Below, piece by piece: positions 6,463 to 8,619 of a DNA stretch of 8,619 bases (the first letter of the stretch is position 1; every line of letters begins with the position of its first letter). A program made the position numbers and the translations under genes. Under the pieces are notes generated by a model. That model did no database searches, was not told the origin of the DNA, and was given only the letters and a program-made list of their open reading frames with translations. This stretch comes from Halanaerobium sp. (lineage in GTDB: Bacteria; Bacillota; Halanaerobiia; Halanaerobiales; Halanaerobiaceae), in the NCBI GenBank assembly GCA_003070825.1, contig QBLP01000103.1, positions 1-8,619 of the forward strand, read 5' to 3'.

Positions 6463-6541
6463 TATCTTCAACCCTATTAACTGAAACCTCGGAAGGATTG
6501 TCTACTATGGATTCGGCAATAAATTGAATAAGTTCTTCCAT
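6463..6541 (-). CDS. khpA: KhpA (YlqC) KH-domain RNA-binding protein, 5' fragment (partial)
   Basis: This is the first 26 codons of a gene with ATG at 6541, opening MEELIQFIAESIVDNP and continuing SEVSVNRVED. That is the characteristic start of KhpA/YlqC, a small (about 75-residue) KH-domain RNA-binding protein that in Gram-positive bacteria pairs with KhpB/Jag. The KH core, including the GxxG loop, is absent because the sequence runs into the adapter at 6462. If translated through, the frame would give a meaningless 50-residue chimera ending at a TAG at 6389-6391. A strong RBS, AGGAGG (6555-6550), lies 8 nt before the ATG. It sits 19 bp after rpsP, the usual rpsP - khpA - rimM order. The break is technical, not a pseudogene. 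Confidence 0.85.
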
Positions 6542-6560
6542 GGAGAAAACCTCCTTTTAA

Positions 6561-6824
6561 TTACTCATTACCGTGGTACTTAGCCATTACACCAGACTTC
6601 TTTAATAAAGTCTTAACTGTATCTGAAGGCTTTGCACCATTATTTAACCACTTGAGTGCTTTTTCTTCATCAATATTATATGTTTCTGGTTCAGTTGTAG
6701 GGTCATAGAAACCTAATTCCTCAACAAAGTATCCCTGAGGAGCTCTCTTGGAATCAGAAACAATAACTCTGTATGATGCATTACGCTTACTTCCCATTCT
6801 TTTTAAACGAATCTTAACTGCCAT
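6561..6824 (-). CDS. rpsP: 30S ribosomal protein S16
   Basis: This is ribosomal protein S16 of the small subunit, needed for 30S assembly. It has 87 residues, within the usual 80-90. The opening AVKIRLKRMGSKRNASYRVI is diagnostic, followed by VSDSKRAPQGYFVEELGFYDP (22-42) and ALKWLNNGAKPSDTVKTLL (56-74). The ATG has a strong purine-rich RBS, GGGAGGTG, about 8 nt upstream. It lies 47 bp downstream of ffh with no terminator between them, and 19 bp upstream of khpA, so it should share a transcript with both. No missing residues or unusual features. Confidence 0.98.
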   Translation of the reverse strand: MAVKIRLKRMGSKRNASYRVIVSDSKRAPQGYFVEELGFYDPTTEPETYNIDEEKALKWLNNGAKPSDTVKTLLKKSGVMAKYHGNE

Positions 6825-6871
6825 CTATCAAACACCTCCCTCCACTGCTAATAAAAGTTACAAATTCTATT

Positions 6872-8212
6872 TTAATTGAAAAATGGTAGATTAAAGCCTC
6901 CACCTTTTTTCATTTTTCCACTGTTTAACTGCTTCATCATCTTTTTAGTCTGTCTGAACTGCTTTAAAAGACGATTTACTTCCTGGATGCTGGTTCCACT
7001 TCCCTGAGCAATCCGCTTACGGCGAGAACCATTAATTACTTCTGGATCTCTTCTTTCTTCCGGTGTCATAGATGAAATTATAGCTTCAATATAATCAAGC
7101 TGTTTATCATCAACCTGCATATTTTTAAGCTGTTTTGCTCCACCCATCCCGGGAATCATGCCCAGAATATCTTCCATTGGACCCATGTTTCTTACCTGAT
7201 CCATCTGTTCCATAAAGTCTTCTAAAGTGAATTCGTTCTTTCTCAGTTTTTCTTCCAGAGCCTGAGCTTTTTCTTTATCAATGCTCTTTTCTGCCTTTTC
7301 GATTAAACTTAAAACATCTCCCATACCTAAAATACGAGATGACATACGATCAGGATGGAATGTTTCTAGATCCGCAAGTTTTTCTCCAGTACCGGCAAAT
7401 TTAATTGGTTTACCGGTTATTGCTTTAATAGATAAGGCTGCACCACCACGGGCGTCACCATCCATTTTTGTTAATACAATTCCATCAATGTCAAGACGAT
7501 CGTCAAAGTTTTTAGCTACATTAACAGCATCCTGACCGGTCATTGCATCAACAACCAGCAGAATCTCATCTGGCTCAACTGTAGACTTGATAGATTCAAG
7601 CTCTTCCATCATTGTCTGATCTATATGCAGTCGTCCTGCTGTATCAAGGATAATTGTGTCACAGTTGTGAGAAGAAGCATAATTAATACTTCCTTTAGCT
7701 ATATCAACCGGGTCACTGTCTTCTCCCATTGAAAACACAGGCAGGTCAAGTCTTTCTCCAAGCACCTGCAGCTGCCTAATCGCAGCCGGGCGGTAAACAT
7801 CTGCTGCAACTAACAAAGGACTCTTACCATCCTTTGATAATTTGCGGGCCAGCTTACCTGCACTTGTTGTCTTACCAGAACCCTGCAGTCCAACCATCAT
7901 AATAATTGTAGGAGGTTCCGAAGCAATAGCAATATCTTCTTTACTTCCACCCATCAATTCCTGCATTTCTTCATTTACAATTTTAATAACCTGCTGGCCG
8001 GGAGTTAAACTGTCCATAACTTCCTTACCAACAGCTCTATCTTCAATTTTTGAAATAAAGTTTTTAACAACTTTGTAGTTAACATCCGCCTCTAAAAGAG
8101 CCATTTTTACCTCTTTTAAAGCAGCTTTAACATCTTTTTCTGTCAGTTTACCTTTTCCTCTTAATTTATCAAAGGTATCCTGAAGCTTTTCAGCTAAATT
8201 TGAAAAAATCAT
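6872..8212 (-). CDS. ffh: Signal recognition particle protein Ffh (SRP54)
   Basis: Ffh is the GTPase of the signal recognition particle. It binds signal sequences and 4.5S/scRNA and docks with FtsY at the membrane. The 446-residue protein is full length. The N domain covers about residues 1-90 (with ALLEADVNYKVVK). The G domain has the P-loop GLQGSGKTT (108-116), DVYRPAAIRQL (138-148), DTAGR (190-194), DAMTGQDAV (222-230) and TKMDGDARGG (248-257). The M domain from about 320 has the finger-loop region MGPMEDILGMIPGMGG (343-358), the RNA-binding SRRKRIAQGSGT (396-407) and a methionine-rich tail (KKMMKQLNSGKMKKGGG). The RBS GAGGAGG is 6 nt before the ATG and abuts the ylxM stop codon (12-bp gap). 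Confidence 0.98.
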   Translation of the reverse strand: MIFSNLAEKLQDTFDKLRGKGKLTEKDVKAALKEVKMALLEADVNYKVVKNFISKIEDRAVGKEVMDSLTPGQQVIKIVNEEMQELMGGSKEDIAIASEPPTIIMMVGLQGSGKTTSAGKLARKLSKDGKSPLLVAADVYRPAAIRQLQVLGERLDLPVFSMGEDSDPVDIAKGSINYASSHNCDTIILDTAGRLHIDQTMMEELESIKSTVEPDEILLVVDAMTGQDAVNVAKNFDDRLDIDGIVLTKMDGDARGGAALSIKAITGKPIKFAGTGEKLADLETFHPDRMSSRILGMGDVLSLIEKAEKSIDKEKAQALEEKLRKNEFTLEDFMEQMDQVRNMGPMEDILGMIPGMGGAKQLKNMQVDDKQLDYIEAIISSMTPEERRDPEVINGSRRKRIAQGSGTSIQEVNRLLKQFRQTKKMMKQLNSGKMKKGGGFNLPFFN

Positions 8213-8224
8213 AATTTACCTCCT

Positions 8225-8569
8225 CTAGAGGATCGATTTAATCGATTCCAGTTTTTTGCGCAGATCCTGATTTTGATCTACAGCTAAAATACCTTTAGCT
8301 GTCATCATTTTTTCTAAGTCATTTATATTTTTTCTAATTTTATTATATTTCTCTAAAAGTCCAAGCTTAGCTTCATAATCTTCTAAGCTCTCTTCACTTC
8401 TGTGTAAATGATCATAAACTCCCTGCCGGCTGATGCCTATATTATCAGCAATCTCCGAAAGAGATAAATCATTATAAAAGTAACTTTTGATTATCTGCTG
8501 CTGTTTTTCTGTCAGCAGAGATCCGTAAAAATCAAATAACATTGTAATTTTAATTGTTTTCTTTAGCAA
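8225..8569 (-). CDS. ylxM: YlxM family SRP-associated helix-turn-helix protein
   Basis: This is a small protein of the YlxM/p13 family, encoded next to ffh in many Bacillota; the streptococcal homologue has been linked to the SRP. With the start chosen here it has 114 residues, against about 110 in Bacillus. A sigma-70 region 4-like helix-turn-helix covers about residues 36-57 (SLSEIADNIGISRQGVYDHLHR), preceded by the family motif LFDFYGSLLTEKQ (11-23). The C-terminal half is charged and probably helical. I choose the TTG at 8569 because AGGTGA (8580-8575) lies 5 nt upstream and the resulting N-terminus, LKKTIKITMLFDFYG, aligns with known YlxM starts. An upstream GTG at 8602 lies inside a hairpin without an RBS. 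The ATG at 8542 would begin within the conserved block and has no RBS. Confidence 0.88.
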   Translation of the reverse strand: MLKKTIKITMLFDFYGSLLTEKQQQIIKSYFYNDLSLSEIADNIGISRQGVYDHLHRSEESLEDYEAKLGLLEKYNKIRKNINDLEKMMTAKGILAVDQNQDLRKKLESIKSIL

Positions 8570-8573
8570 AAAA

Positions 8574-8609
8574 ATCACCTGTAAAGTTAATTTACTTAAC
8601 ACAGGTGAT
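8574..8609 (-). terminator. Terminator-like hairpin overlapping the ylxM RBS
   Basis: Perfect 9-bp arms ATCACCTGT and ACAGGTGAT enclose a second 5-bp stem (GTTAA/TTAAC) with a 5-nt loop; three unpaired bases interrupt one side. On the minus strand the hairpin is followed by seven T (the first can pair with the stem's outer A), which run into the TTG start codon of ylxM. It could be an intrinsic terminator of an upstream gene (often ftsY in this gene order), an attenuator, or a translational control element. The window ends 10 bases beyond it, so the choice cannot be made here. Confidence 0.6.
8575..8580 (-). promoter_or_regulatory. Ribosome binding site of ylxM, inside a hairpin
   Basis: AGGTGA lies 5 nt before the TTG start at 8569. 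All six bases belong to the 3' arm of the inverted repeat at 8574-8609, so the site would be hidden whenever the hairpin forms. Confidence 0.55.
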
Positions 8610-8619
8610 AGTATATGAT

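Noticed and set aside
6898..6913. CCACC followed by a T-run on the plus strand, resembling a terminator
   Set aside because: It is the coding sequence for the glycine- and lysine-rich tail of Ffh and has no matching upstream arm.
7281..8078. Open reading frames on the plus strand opposite ffh
   Set aside because: They lie antisense to the well-conserved ffh, have no recognisable family features and no clear RBS; they are shadows of its codon use.
1..8619. CRISPR arrays, tRNA or rRNA genes, insertion sequences, phage or defence genes
   Set aside because: No direct repeat array, tRNA-like fold, transposase or terminal inverted repeats were seen. The region is conserved housekeeping DNA; the only transposon sequence is library adapter.

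Overview
The window is AT-rich, gene-dense bacterial DNA from the conserved SRP / ribosomal protein S16 / TrmD / L19 / RbgA / RNase HII region. RbgA, YlxM, KhpA and a QueT-type S-component together point to the Bacillota. The low GC, the AAGGAGG-type ribosome binding sites and a SPOUT methyltransferase between trmD and rplS fit an anaerobic clostridial-type lineage. Halanaerobiales is my best guess, from protein resemblance only.

Layout. The left end (1-19) is not genomic: it is a Nextera transposase mosaic-end adapter. Two plus-strand genes follow, yraN (nuclease-fold, UPF0102) and yifB/comM (Mg-chelatase-like AAA+ ATPase). They converge on a long minus-strand block with an 18-bp tail-to-tail overlap. 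Read in its own direction (right to left), that block is ylxM - ffh - rpsP - khpA - rimM - trmD - SPOUT RNA methyltransferase - rplS - [terminator] - rbgA - rnhB - queT. Neighbours are separated by a few tens of bases at most or overlap, except at the terminator (95 bp between rplS and rbgA) and before queT (74 bp). No gene-free stretch exceeds 300 bases.

Function. The minus-strand block is a translation and protein-export set. It covers SRP targeting (YlxM, Ffh), ribosomal proteins (S16, L19), ribosome maturation (RimM, RbgA), RNA binding (KhpA), tRNA m1G37 methylation (TrmD), a methyltransferase of unknown target, RNase HII, and a probable importer for the precursor of another tRNA modification, queuosine (QueT).

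Main caution. A second adapter copy lies inside the block at 6444-6462. It joins the first 26 codons of khpA to a rimM lacking its N-terminus. This is an assembly or library chimera: the rest of khpA, the start of rimM and anything between them are missing. The rimM start residues MYKRQ are translated adapter, not biology.

I see no previously undescribed system. The best biological leads are a terminator-like hairpin that contains the ylxM ribosome binding site, the uncharacterised SPOUT methyltransferase, and the convergent yifB/queT overlap.
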